Below, one piece after another: positions 35,544-44,083 of a DNA stretch of 47,905 nt; the stretch's first letter is position 1, and each line of letters opens with the position of its first letter. A program made the position numbers and the translations under genes. The notes beneath the pieces were generated by a model. It saw only the letters and a list, made by a program, of their open reading frames with translations. It had not been told where the DNA came from and did not search any database. The stretch comes from a virus, in the IMG/VR virus record IMGVR_UViG_3300028025_003813, positions 1-47,905 of that record. One strand, given 5' to 3'.

Positions 35544-35800
35544 AGAACTATTACAACATCTTGTAATCTTATAACTTGATATTCATGCCCGTCAAATTCA
35601 ATTCCATGACCTGCAGCTTTATCATAGTAAATAACATCAGCTTCTTTTAAACATTTAATATCCTCACTAACAGAAACTACAATAGCTTCTTTATATCTAA
35701 TGTTTTCTTTATCTTTTTCTTTTAATAATAAACCATTTTCCGTTTTTGATAATCCTTCTTTCCTTGGAAGGATTACTATATTATTACCTATTGCCTTCAT
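35540..35800 (-). CDS. groES: Phage-encoded co-chaperonin GroES
   Basis: This 86-residue protein has the GroES barrel: KAIGNNIVILPRKEG at the start, a mobile loop with the hydrophobic tripeptide in TENGLLLKEKD, then AIVVSVSEDI, a DVIYYDKAAGHGIEFDGHEY roof/barrel segment, and the closing RLQDVVIVL strand. It is somewhat shorter than E. coli GroES (97). It lies downstream of groEL with a 17-nt overlap, the reverse of the bacterial groES-groEL order, and its stop overlaps the winged-helix gene by 4 nt. The phage pair presumably forms its own chaperonin cage or co-operates with host GroEL. Confidence 0.88.
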   Translation of the reverse strand: MKAIGNNIVILPRKEGLSKTENGLLLKEKDKENIRYKEAIVVSVSEDIKCLKEADVIYYDKAAGHGIEFDGHEYQVIRLQDVVIVL

Positions 35801-37346
35801 TGATTCTTAAATTATTAATTATACAATCAGTTGACAATATGGTAATAGCTACAGAAGCTGCATTCATTAATGCACTTTTTGTAACAGATAATGGATCAAT
35901 AATACCCGCTTCAATCATATTAACTTCTTCTCCAGTTACAGCATTCAATCCGGATCCATCTGGACGACTTAATGTTGAACTTGGTATATCAATACCCGCA
36001 TTAGTTAATATTGTCTTAAACGGAGCCGTAATAGCTTTTAACAACGCTTCTTCAGCTTTATTCTTGAATACAATTATTCTTGATGCATCTAAAAGAGCAA
36101 TTCCTCCTCCCGGAACAATTCCTTCTTTAATAGCGGCTTTAGTTGCGCAAATTGCATCTTCAACTCTATCTGCCTTTTCTTTTAATTCAATATCAGATCC
36201 AGCCCCCACTTTTACTACTGCTACTTTTGCAGATAATCTAGCTAATCTTTTTTCTATTCTAATTACTTCAGCCGGTGGTAAGCTCGCTTCTAATTGTGAT
36301 TTTAATTCATCAATTAAAACTTGAACTTCTTCTTTTGTTTCACCAACGTGTAATATAGTTTCTGTATCACTAGTTATTGCTTTTAAACAATGACCTAAAC
36401 AATCCACATCAATAAGATCCATATCGTCTCCTAAGTCCTCATTTATAATAGTAGCACCTGTTAATAATGCTAAATCCGATAATGTATCTTTTTTATTAAT
36501 ACCGTACGTTGGGGCATTAATCACATTTACTTTAATATTACCTTTTACTTTATTCATTGCAAGAGCGGCTAATACTGTTTGCTCCATGTCTGCAATAATA
36601 AGTAATGGCTTGTTTGCTTTTATAACGTATTCTAAAACCGATTGTATTTGTCTTATAGATTCAACTGGTGATTCAATAAGCAATACTAATGGATTTTCTA
36701 ATTCAGCAACTCTTTTGTTAGGGTTAGTAATAAAATGTGAATTTACTAAACCTTTATCATATTGGACACCATCAATAATTTCTATTTCCGTTTCTGCATT
36801 TGCCGATGATTCCATCATAACAATTCCGGTTTCACCAACCTCTCTAAATGCATCTGCAATAATCTTTCCAAGTACTGGATCATTATTAGTTGAAATTGTA
36901 GCAATGTGATCTATCATATCCCCGGTTACTGAAACTTTAATAGATTCTAAATATTCTACTACTTTGTCAACTGTTTGTTCAATACCGTTTTTTAAATCTC
37001 TTGTATTAACTGTATCTTGGATTGCATAAGCTTCTTGTAAAATAGCATGAGCTAATACTGTTGCAGTTGTTGTTCCGTCTCCGGCTTCTTTAACTGTTTT
37101 TCTAGCTGCTTCTTTTAAAAGTCTTGCCCCCATATTTTCAACTGGATCAAGTAATGTAATGCTGTCTGCTACTGTAACACCGTCTTTTGTAATAATCGGT
37201 CTACCTTTTCCGTCTTCTAGCATTACACATTTTCCACCTGCCCCAAGTGTTGAACTAACTGCTTTTGTAAGTTTCTCGATACCCGCAAAAACATTGTCCC
37301 TCGCCTCTTTGCCGAAGCTGAGGTTTTTAACTATTTCATCGCTCAT
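35784..37346 (-). CDS. groEL: Phage-encoded chaperonin GroEL (Hsp60)
   Basis: The 520-residue protein has all equatorial ATPase signatures: PIITKDGVTVAD with Asp55 (E. coli Asp52), AGDGTTTATVLA with Asp90 (E. coli Asp87), and RVEDAICATKAAIKEGIVPGGG near the C-terminal domain (retaining the Asp aligned with E. coli Asp398). The apical substrate-binding rim differs. E. coli YLSPYF is LVNSHF here (Tyr199 to Leu200, Tyr203 to His204, Phe204 kept as Phe205), suggesting altered client or co-chaperonin preference. The C terminus stops at INEGNR without the Gly-Gly-Met tail of bacterial GroELs. It is the first gene of the groEL-groES pair and probably folds phage structural proteins. The leader is A/T-only. 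Confidence 0.95.
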   Translation of the reverse strand: MSDEIVKNLSFGKEARDNVFAGIEKLTKAVSSTLGAGGKCVMLEDGKGRPIITKDGVTVADSITLLDPVENMGARLLKEAARKTVKEAGDGTTTATVLAHAILQEAYAIQDTVNTRDLKNGIEQTVDKVVEYLESIKVSVTGDMIDHIATISTNNDPVLGKIIADAFREVGETGIVMMESSANAETEIEIIDGVQYDKGLVNSHFITNPNKRVAELENPLVLLIESPVESIRQIQSVLEYVIKANKPLLIIADMEQTVLAALAMNKVKGNIKVNVINAPTYGINKKDTLSDLALLTGATIINEDLGDDMDLIDVDCLGHCLKAITSDTETILHVGETKEEVQVLIDELKSQLEASLPPAEVIRIEKRLARLSAKVAVVKVGAGSDIELKEKADRVEDAICATKAAIKEGIVPGGGIALLDASRIIVFKNKAEEALLKAITAPFKTILTNAGIDIPSSTLSRPDGSGLNAVTGEEVNMIEAGIIDPLSVTKSALMNAASVAITILSTDCIINNLRINEGNR

Positions 37347-37396
37347 AATTTAATTGAATTTAATTTAATATATATATTACCTGTTTTACGGCTTTT

Positions 37397-37540
37397 TTAC
37401 CTGCCTTGTCCTCGATATTGCTTTTTATAATTTTTTGAAGACTTCAATACAGATGTTTTAGCTTTAGCATGAATACCTGGACGGCTTATGTTTTTGCTTT
37501 CTAATTTTGCAACTGTTGTTTGTGATTTTGCTTTTGCCAT
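37397..37540 (-). CDS. Small basic protein (47 aa)
   Basis: This frame runs from the ATG at 37540 to TAA at 37397 and encodes a very basic 47-residue protein (MAKAKSQTTVAKLESKNISR, then HAKAKTSVLKSSKNYKKQYR, ending GQGR). It fills the 198-nt gap between the endolysin and groEL genes, and its A/T leader (TATATAATAAG before ATG) matches neighbours. The composition resembles ribosomal or DNA-binding tails. It is likely a real short gene with unknown function, possibly DNA-condensing. Confidence 0.6.
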   Translation of the reverse strand: MAKAKSQTTVAKLESKNISRPGIHAKAKTSVLKSSKNYKKQYRGQGR

Positions 37541-37544
37541 CTTA

Positions 37545-37973
37545 TTATATATTCTTTAATTGAAAATGCATGCCATCTTTCCTGGTCCATATACCACCCC
37601 AATCAAAACCGGCATCCGTAAAACAATTAACCAATTCTTTTGACATTGTAGGTTCTTTACCTAATCCATTCCATGCTGCATTAATATCTATTGCAATTCC
37701 CCAAGAATGTAATGATAAAGATTTTAATCCACGTTTTCTACGTATATTAAAACAACCGTCCCAAGTCTTTAACTCGTTAGTTAGTTTTCTATCTATAATA
37801 TTTGTAAACGCGTTTATCAACGGCGTAACGATTGCTTTATTACAATAAAGTTTTTTAGGTATAACTCCAACTTCTAAATGAACTGGTATATCCCAAACTG
37901 TCATATATTTTAATTCGTTTGCTACGATTGTAGGATCTCCCCACTTTTTTAAACATTGATTACTTGTTACCAT
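37545..37973 (-). CDS. Endolysin: M15-family peptidoglycan peptidase
   Basis: The 142-residue protein has the zinc-ligand pattern of the M15 (VanY/DacB-like) family: His89 and Asp96 in SLHSWGIAIDIN, and DGMHFQL with His136. The WGIAIDIN and GFDWGGIW segments match M15 endolysins such as L-Ala-D-Glu peptidases. There is no signal peptide or membrane segment, so it needs the holin to reach the wall. Its start overlaps the spanin-like gene by 14 nt, forming a tight lysis cassette. Confidence 0.85.
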   Translation of the reverse strand: MVTSNQCLKKWGDPTIVANELKYMTVWDIPVHLEVGVIPKKLYCNKAIVTPLINAFTNIIDRKLTNELKTWDGCFNIRRKRGLKSLSLHSWGIAIDINAAWNGLGKEPTMSKELVNCFTDAGFDWGGIWTRKDGMHFQLKNI

Positions 37974-38586
37974 TTCCTCTTAGATTTATTTTCCAATACA
38001 TTCCAAATCCGTAATTTATTGATCCATTGAATCCAACGCCTACATTAGCTTGGTATACTCTGTCTTTTCTATCCTTATATATTAATCCAGGCGCTAATAA
38101 TCCCGATGTACCTATAAATGAATTTCCTCCTATATACATTTGTCTTTTAGGATCCTCTTTCTTAGTTATAGTTTTAGTTACAAAAGGTATTTTATAATCT
38201 TTTATATATTCCCTTTTACCATATAACTTGTTTAACCATACTGTATCTTTAACTACTATAGTTCCTAAACTATCAAGTTTAATTGTATCAGCATATACCG
38301 TTCTAACTAAATGCTCTTTAAGAAGATTCTCAAATCTAATTTTAGAAGAATCACAATTATCACTTACGGCATACTTCTCTTCCTTTAGCGGTACATATTT
38401 AATATTAGTTACCTTAACAGTTTTGAACACCGTGTCTTTAGTCTCCTTCCACACGGTGTCGGTCTTAACTGTTTCTTTAACTAAACCTTTATCATTTGAT
38501 CCATTACAACTTCTTTGCAATAATATAATTGCTACTAATGTTGCAATCAACCAATAAGAAATATTGTTTTTAATTGGTAGAGCCAT
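37960..38586 (-). CDS. Putative spanin-like lysis accessory protein
   Basis: The 208-residue product has one N-terminal membrane helix (YWLIATLVAIILLQ), a periplasmic region with repeated Val/Thr/Asp-Thr-Val-type strands (VKTDTVWKETKDTVFKTVKV), and a C-terminal beta-strand-rich part (GGNSFIGTSGLLAPGLIYKD, then VGVGFNGSINYGFGMYWKI) like an outer-membrane beta-hairpin. It overlaps the holin-like gene by 17 nt and the endolysin by 14 nt. An envelope-spanning lysis role is inferred from topology and position. A beta-barrel remnant or other membrane protein is possible. Confidence 0.55.
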   Translation of the reverse strand: MALPIKNNISYWLIATLVAIILLQRSCNGSNDKGLVKETVKTDTVWKETKDTVFKTVKVTNIKYVPLKEEKYAVSDNCDSSKIRFENLLKEHLVRTVYADTIKLDSLGTIVVKDTVWLNKLYGKREYIKDYKIPFVTKTITKKEDPKRQMYIGGNSFIGTSGLLAPGLIYKDRKDRVYQANVGVGFNGSINYGFGMYWKINLRGNGNK

Positions 38587-38776
38587 GTTTTGCTTTTATT
38601 AATCGTTCCGCTATTTCAGTGGCAGCTTGAGCTCCAATATAAATTACCGCAACAACAGTCCAGTTGTCAGAATCTATTCTTGAACTGAACAAAGCTACTG
38701 AAGCTATACCAAATGCCATTAACTTTCTACTGATCCATTTGTTAAGGAATAAATCAATCTTTTCTTTCATACTCAT
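38570..38776 (-). CDS. Holin-like membrane protein
   Basis: The chosen start at 38776 (MSMKEKIDLFLNKW) shares one base with the stop of the upstream fibre gene (TAATG), giving 68 residues; a longer frame begins at 38842 inside that gene. Two hydrophobic segments are visible: LMAFGIASVALFS and WTVVAVIYIGAQAATEI, separated by a short polar loop, with a basic start and a basic tail (AERLIKAKHGSTN). This two-helix layout and the cassette with spanin-like and M15 genes suggest a holin. The overlapping start implies coupled translation. Confidence 0.6.
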   Translation of the reverse strand: MSMKEKIDLFLNKWISRKLMAFGIASVALFSSRIDSDNWTVVAVIYIGAQAATEIAERLIKAKHGSTN

Positions 38777-39444
38777 TAGTATACTTTGCTTAATGTAAAT
38801 ACTTGTGAATATATAGAGTTTGATGTAGACGCTACTCCCCAAGTTGCTTTTATAACCAATTCATTTGCAACAGTTGTATCAAATGTTGTACTGTTCTCTG
38901 TAACAAACGTGAACCCATCTGGATTAAAATTTGCATCTTTATTATGAGAAAAAGTACCGGTAGTAAGCATTTTAGCTGTACCAGCTGCACCTATGGCTCT
39001 TACTACAAAGTTTATATTAAACAACCACTTTTTATTAGTAGCTAATCCTAAATTCATTGCTCCTGTTGAACCTAATACAACTCCTGCGGCTGTCTCAATT
39101 GTTATAAGTAATGTAACTCCGTTGTTGTTGTTTATATGTCCTACAAAACTAGCATCGAATGAATCGCCAACATTAAGTCCATTAGCTGGAAATGTTAGTG
39201 TACCATCAACTTGCCCGATTAATGATGTAGCAACTGTTGTATTAGCTATAGCCACAGAGTTTGCTATCTGAGAAGCTAAACCATAGTTTAAATTATAAGT
39301 GGATAGTACATAACTACCTATAGCGTCTGCTGTAAAACTAATAGTTCTTGCCGATCCATTATCTTCATTTTCAAACCTAGTAGCTATTAATAAATCAGAA
39401 CTGTTTAAAGAAGTAACTCTAGGATAGCTATATATTATTGCCAT
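38776..39444 (-). CDS. Tail-associated protein sharing an N-terminal adaptor motif
   Basis: The 222-residue, Thr/Asn/Ala-rich, beta-rich protein begins MAIIYSYPRVTSLNSSDLLI, the same octapeptide and pattern as the 248-residue protein at 45203-45949. This suggests a shared attachment module for tail or fibre components. The rest (GQVDGTLTFPANGLNVGDSF, then GAAGTAKMLTTGTFSHNKDA) looks like a surface-exposed beta structure, possibly receptor-binding. It lies directly upstream of the lysis cassette with a one-base overlap. Confidence 0.6.
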   Translation of the reverse strand: MAIIYSYPRVTSLNSSDLLIATRFENEDNGSARTISFTADAIGSYVLSTYNLNYGLASQIANSVAIANTTVATSLIGQVDGTLTFPANGLNVGDSFDASFVGHINNNNGVTLLITIETAAGVVLGSTGAMNLGLATNKKWLFNINFVVRAIGAAGTAKMLTTGTFSHNKDANFNPDGFTFVTENSTTFDTTVANELVIKATWGVASTSNSIYSQVFTLSKVY

Positions 39445-39458
39445 TTTATATTTTTGTT

Positions 39459-39782
39459 TTAGTTGTTAGCGAATGGTGGTGGTAATGTTACATATACAGG
39501 ATTGATAATTAATTCAATCTGTTCTGCAATATTTAATTGTAAAGCGGGTACATCCATTGTTGCTTCCATCCATCCGATAACTTCCGCTTCGGTTAAGTCT
39601 GGATAAGGTATGAATGCATCTGGTGTAGGTGTTCCTACCGCTTGTGCTCCATAAAGATTAGCTGTAATTCCGTTCTCATCTGTTCCGATGTAAATCCAAT
39701 GTACCGTTGTAACAACGTCCATTAATCCATCCTCGTCTACCCTGCAATCAAATGCAGGAAAATTCCAAGTGTAAGTAATCAT
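39459..39782 (-). CDS. Small tail-region protein of unknown function
   Basis: The 107-residue product (YTWNFPAFDCRVDEDGLMDV, then VTTVHWIYIGTDENGITANL) has a hydrophobic beta-rich core followed by an acidic helical part (YPDLTEAEVIGWMEATMDVP) and a Pro-rich end (LPPPFANN). Such proteins recur in tail-fibre clusters of aquatic phages without a defined role. It lies between two fibre-type genes, 14 nt upstream of the 222-residue gene. A fibre accessory or attachment function is plausible. Confidence 0.5.
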   Translation of the reverse strand: MITYTWNFPAFDCRVDEDGLMDVVTTVHWIYIGTDENGITANLYGAQAVGTPTPDAFIPYPDLTEAEVIGWMEATMDVPALQLNIAEQIELIINPVYVTLPPPFANN

Positions 39783-39814
39783 AATTATTTAGTTTATTTG
39801 TTATTATTTATTTT

Positions 39815-40240
39815 TTAACAAGTGTATAAATTTAAAATAGCACCATTATCAGCCTTTGATAATTCCATAATTGTTTTAGCTGGGCCATATTGAGCGTCGT
39901 AGAATCCATAAAGACCAACGGTTAACGGGGTTGTACCAGCGGAATCTGTATAAACAGTATCTCCAATCCCTGGCCAAGCCATTAAACCAGTATGCCAAGC
40001 TGGAATTTCGCAAGAAATAGAGCAAATACTATACGGATTCCCAGAATATGGATCTGTAATCCAAAATTGTGTTAACGCAGGACCACCCCCTCCAGCATCA
40101 TATCCATAAAAATCACTCATAGCGTCTGGAGTACCGAATCCAGCAAAATCAGACATATCTCTAAGAGAGTACGGAGTACTTGACTCTAACTCGCCTGCTA
40201 TATCTGATAAACTTAAAGGTCCGCTAGTTGGTAATGCCAT
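39815..40240 (-). CDS. Small tail fibre-associated protein
   Basis: The 141-residue product begins MALPTSGPLSLSDIAGELES, a typical opening of short fibre/adaptor proteins in aquatic phages, followed by Gly/Tyr/Asp-rich loops (SDFYGYDAGGGGPALTQFWI) and a beta-rich end (LMAWPGIGDTVYTDSAGTTP). It overlaps the 3' end of the large fibre gene by 17 nt in another frame, implying co-translation. It may cap or attach the fibre. No catalytic motif. Confidence 0.55.
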   Translation of the reverse strand: MALPTSGPLSLSDIAGELESSTPYSLRDMSDFAGFGTPDAMSDFYGYDAGGGGPALTQFWITDPYSGNPYSICSISCEIPAWHTGLMAWPGIGDTVYTDSAGTTPLTVGLYGFYDAQYGPAKTIMELSKADNGAILNLYTC

Positions 40241-43200
40241 TTAATATTCTTTTTATTTCATCAATTTGTTTTTGTTGTTCTTTAACGGCTTCAAATAATA
40301 CAGCTACAGCATTTTGATATTTAACCGCTTTTGTACCATCTTGGTTAGTTACAACTAATTCTGGGAAAGCAACTTCTAATTCCTGTGCTATAAACCCAAT
40401 ATTATCTTTTTCACCACTATCTATTCTGTCGTATAAAACACCTCGGGATTCAATAACTCTTTCAAGAACATTCTCAATTGGTCTTATATTTTCTTTTACT
40501 GATTGATCAGAGAAGGCAACAATATCGTAATCAGCATAGATAGACACATTTGATACTTGGGGAGAAACGTGTAATGGATAATTCGAAGTAGCAATACCTA
40601 TTCCAACTAACCCGCCTGACGGGTTAAGAGATAATCTAAATGCTGCTCCGTCAGAACTTCTTATAGACTGTATCCAAGTACCATATCCTCCAGAGGCATA
40701 TTGCCCTGTTATTATACCAACATCTGCTCCATATATATGAGACGCTGCATTTGCAATACTTACTGTATCGCTTTGAGCTCCTGCGGCCACTGTTAACCTA
40801 CTGCCTGGACTTGTGGTGCCTATACCAACTCTATTTGATGAGTCTATTATTATGGGCGTTGCAGAAATATTAAAAAATCCGTCCGCTGTTTTTTGAACTC
40901 TAAAGGTGCCATCATTATTCAATGTCCATCTAAAGCCCGTCCCCGATGCAGCTTGTAATGCTGTAAAATTACCAAAACTTGTTACCGTAGCTATAGGGCC
41001 ATTTACTTGTAGTTTGTAATCAGGGCTTGTTGTCCCTATTCCAACGTTACCACTATTTGTGATACGCATTTTTTCGGTTGCGTTTGTTACAATAGCCAAA
41101 TTGTGATTGCTTGAAGCACCCATTCCAACAACATTTGTGTCAAATGCGGGGTAAACTTGAAATTCGTAACCGCTTAAAGAACTTTTGAAGTTTCCGACTA
41201 CTTCTAATTTTGTTGACGGACTTGATGTTCCAATTCCAACGTTACCAGATGGCGTGATCCTCATCTTTTCAGATGCAGACGCTCCTGTATAAAATGTTAT
41301 ACCAGCTGATCCTCCATCATTTTGTTTTATTCTAAATTCACCAGTATTAGCATTATATCCTAATGTTGAATATCCTCCAGTGTATGTGGTGCTTTGTAAC
41401 CATATTTGATCGTCTCCTGCTGTAGCGGATGAAACTTGTAATCTACCACTTGGGCTGCTTGTTCCTATTCCTACATTACCTGTAGAAGTAATACGCATTT
41501 TCTCAGTAATAGCAGAATTAGATTGTGTTGTTCCAAATAATAAAGCTCCGTTCCAACTACTAGCGCTTCCTTCTTTTACACCTTGTATCTTTCCAAAAAC
41601 GTATGGAGTGGTACCAGTCGTGGTATTTGTTCCTCCTAATGCTATAGACCCTCCTATATTTGTAGCGGCAGAGTCTGTAGTGAATACGTTTATATTTCCG
41701 TATCCATCAAATACTTTATTTGCATCAGCAATATGCAATTTAGCTGTTGGACTTGAAGTACCGATTCCTACACTACCTGAAGAGTTTATTCGCATTCTTT
41801 CAGCTGAGTTTGTACCCAATACAAAAGCAGAAGCAGTTGAAGTTCCTATAGATAATCCATTTGCTGCGTTACAAGTTATGTCAGCTGAATTTGCACCACC
41901 AGGCCATAAAGTTCCATAAGGATATGCAGAACCGTAAGCTTGTATTTGAATACCTACATCGCTATTGTTGTAGAAATAACTTCTATTAAAATTAGTTGAA
42001 CTTGTATTCTTACTTAAAAAAACAACTGAACTTGCTGTTTCAATTTGCATTCTATATCCAGCGCTTGCTGTTCCAATTCCAACATTGCCAGATGGCAATA
42101 TATACATAGCTGAATTATTGTAAGCTGTACCTCCAAGAGCTAACCATTGCTGACTTGTTCCACTTCCATAATTCCATATACCACTCAACGCAGTTCCTCC
42201 TAACTGGCTGTTGAATAATATTCCAGTTGCATATGCTGCCCCATCTCCATTTATATCTATTCTTCCAACACTATTACCTTCTATGACAACACTTCTTCCT
42301 CCAGTACCAGTAAATCTACTTGCACCAGCAACTTCTAATTTTGCCCCAGGGGTTGTTGTACCTATACCTAAGTTTCCAGCTGAGGTAAGTCGCATTCTTT
42401 CTGAACCAGATTCTGGTTTGAAAATAACATCATTACCTCCAATTTGTATATTTGTTGAATCTCCCCAGGTAAACAACGATAGTACACCTGAGTTTGATTT
42501 TATTAGTCCAGTACCTGTTGCTGCATAAGAAGCTCCTATTCTTAATTCACCACTTGCATATAGGTTTCCAATTACATCTAATTTTCCTGAAGGACTTGTA
42601 GTTCCAATCCCTACGTTTGTTCCGCTTGTTCTAAAAATTTCATTTCCATTTGTTTCAAAAGAAAAATAACCGTCAGATTCTCTATTTTGAAAAACAAAAG
42701 CGCTTGTTCCGCCAATTAATGCAAATTGAACTCCATCGCTTGAAGTGTCGCCAGTATAATTATTTTTAAAAGCCAATCTTGTTTGTCCCGCTTGACCATT
42801 TAAAACAAGACCTAATCCAGACGCAACACTCGGACTTGTTGTTCCTATACCTACATTAGTTCCATTATCATAAATTAAACTATTACCTAATGCAGTAGTT
42901 CCTGTAAATTTAGAAACGTAGTTTGTTGTACCACTTGCATTGGCTGGAGTGTAACCAAGTATTGTAGGTATAGATGCAGTTTTCCACTGGGCTGGAGAAA
43001 CAGTATTATCATACCATAATGTATCTTTTAAACTTGGGGTTTGTGCCTGTACATTATGAAGTTCGTCTAATTCATATCCATTCTGTACCCTTACATACCA
43101 TCTTCCTGAAGATCCATTACTTGCTGTTGTTACTGTCCCTAAATAAACTAAATGATTCGGAGCGTATTGTTTAACATTTGTAATGCTACCCGCTGTAGTT

Positions 43201-44066
43201 CCAAGATATACAGTATCGCCATCCGCCCAAGTTGATGTCGGGAGAATACTAAGCCCGTCTAAAAGTCCTTCAATAATTATAATACCTTTTTGATTAACTG
43301 CAATTGAAGATGTTAAAACAACCCCAATCGTTCTAGCAGAGCCAGCGTCCGATGTATTAAATGCCCTTTTAACCGTAAGCCTATCTCCTGTTCCCCCAAA
43401 AGCATAAACAGGTTGCCCCTTGGTTATAGCTACTGAATCAGCATTTGTAACATAAGCAAATAGACTATTAGAGGAGGTACCAATACATTGGAATGCAGTA
43501 AGCATGGAATTATAAATACAAAGCATCTCAGCACCATCCCATATATCCCCCCCAATTACAGCCCCATCATTATTTCTATAAAGTGGTATTGCCCCTAAAC
43601 TATTTATGTTTAATGTAGCACCGGTGGTATTCCCATTTGTAAATCGAACCAAATAAGCATCTCCATCAGCATAAGCAGTTGCCCCTGCTATTGTAACTGT
43701 ATAAGTATCTGTACCAGCAGCTGTTCCATGCAGTATATTACTAGGAGACCCTGATGATGATAATGTTCCGCCTGAAAGAGCAAGACCTGAACCAATTGTA
43801 ATTTCTTCCATTACCCCCGTTCCCGCCGTGCTTCTACCAATAAGCTTATTTGTAGCCATTGATGTAGATATGACTGGTGTTGTTCCACCCGTTGATGTAA
43901 TAGGACTTGTTGCAGTAACACTTGAAATAGCCCCTATGTCAGATAGTACCTCCGTTCCAGTTCTGTATTTTACGGTACTATTGTCAGACACTAAAAATTT
44001 ATTTGTGTCAACAGTAGCATTGTTTAAAGCCTCAAGCTGTACTTCACTGTAAAATTTTTGACTCAT
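40224..44066 (-). CDS. Large tail fibre/spike with C-terminal S74 intramolecular chaperone
   Basis: The 1280-residue protein starts MSQKFYSEVQLEALNNATVD, continues through Thr/Ser/Gly-rich repeats and ends in a Peptidase S74 chaperone. Ten copies of a G-x-VGIGT-(T/S)-SP type motif (spanning about 41-43 kb of the window) punctuate the shaft. The S74 domain starts near residue 1184 with FSDQSVKENI (Ser1186 as cleavage nucleophile, Lys1191), then GFIAQELEVAFPELV, ending in a coiled coil (VLFEAVKEQQKQIDEIKRIL). In this family the C-terminal domain trimerises the fibre and then cleaves itself off. The central repeats likely form the trimeric shaft and host-binding surface. Confidence 0.85.
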   Translation of the reverse strand: MSQKFYSEVQLEALNNATVDTNKFLVSDNSTVKYRTGTEVLSDIGAISSVTATSPITSTGGTTPVISTSMATNKLIGRSTAGTGVMEEITIGSGLALSGGTLSSSGSPSNILHGTAAGTDTYTVTIAGATAYADGDAYLVRFTNGNTTGATLNINSLGAIPLYRNNDGAVIGGDIWDGAEMLCIYNSMLTAFQCIGTSSNSLFAYVTNADSVAITKGQPVYAFGGTGDRLTVKRAFNTSDAGSARTIGVVLTSSIAVNQKGIIIIEGLLDGLSILPTSTWADGDTVYLGTTAGSITNVKQYAPNHLVYLGTVTTASNGSSGRWYVRVQNGYELDELHNVQAQTPSLKDTLWYDNTVSPAQWKTASIPTILGYTPANASGTTNYVSKFTGTTALGNSLIYDNGTNVGIGTTSPSVASGLGLVLNGQAGQTRLAFKNNYTGDTSSDGVQFALIGGTSAFVFQNRESDGYFSFETNGNEIFRTSGTNVGIGTTSPSGKLDVIGNLYASGELRIGASYAATGTGLIKSNSGVLSLFTWGDSTNIQIGGNDVIFKPESGSERMRLTSAGNLGIGTTTPGAKLEVAGASRFTGTGGRSVVIEGNSVGRIDINGDGAAYATGILFNSQLGGTALSGIWNYGSGTSQQWLALGGTAYNNSAMYILPSGNVGIGTASAGYRMQIETASSVVFLSKNTSSTNFNRSYFYNNSDVGIQIQAYGSAYPYGTLWPGGANSADITCNAANGLSIGTSTASAFVLGTNSAERMRINSSGSVGIGTSSPTAKLHIADANKVFDGYGNINVFTTDSAATNIGGSIALGGTNTTTGTTPYVFGKIQGVKEGSASSWNGALLFGTTQSNSAITEKMRITSTGNVGIGTSSPSGRLQVSSATAGDDQIWLQSTTYTGGYSTLGYNANTGEFRIKQNDGGSAGITFYTGASASEKMRITPSGNVGIGTSSPSTKLEVVGNFKSSLSGYEFQVYPAFDTNVVGMGASSNHNLAIVTNATEKMRITNSGNVGIGTTSPDYKLQVNGPIATVTSFGNFTALQAASGTGFRWTLNNDGTFRVQKTADGFFNISATPIIIDSSNRVGIGTTSPGSRLTVAAGAQSDTVSIANAASHIYGADVGIITGQYASGGYGTWIQSIRSSDGAAFRLSLNPSGGLVGIGIATSNYPLHVSPQVSNVSIYADYDIVAFSDQSVKENIRPIENVLERVIESRGVLYDRIDSGEKDNIGFIAQELEVAFPELVVTNQDGTKAVKYQNAVAVLFEAVKEQQKQIDEIKRILNGITN
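40565..42865 (-). repeat. Degenerate coding repeat (GIGT motif) in the fibre shaft
   Basis: Ten approximate copies of the peptide motif (S/G)(N/S)(V/L)GIGT(T/S)(S/T)P, each followed by a K/R-L-x-V strand (for example SGKLDV, GAKLEV, DYKLQV), are spread unevenly over this stretch. They reflect repeated shaft or pseudo-repeat domains, one copy being degenerate (GIGIATSNY). The DNA copies are similar but not identical, so slippage or homologous exchange between them could change fibre length. Confidence 0.6.
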
Positions 44067-44083
44067 ATTGAATTTGTATTAAA

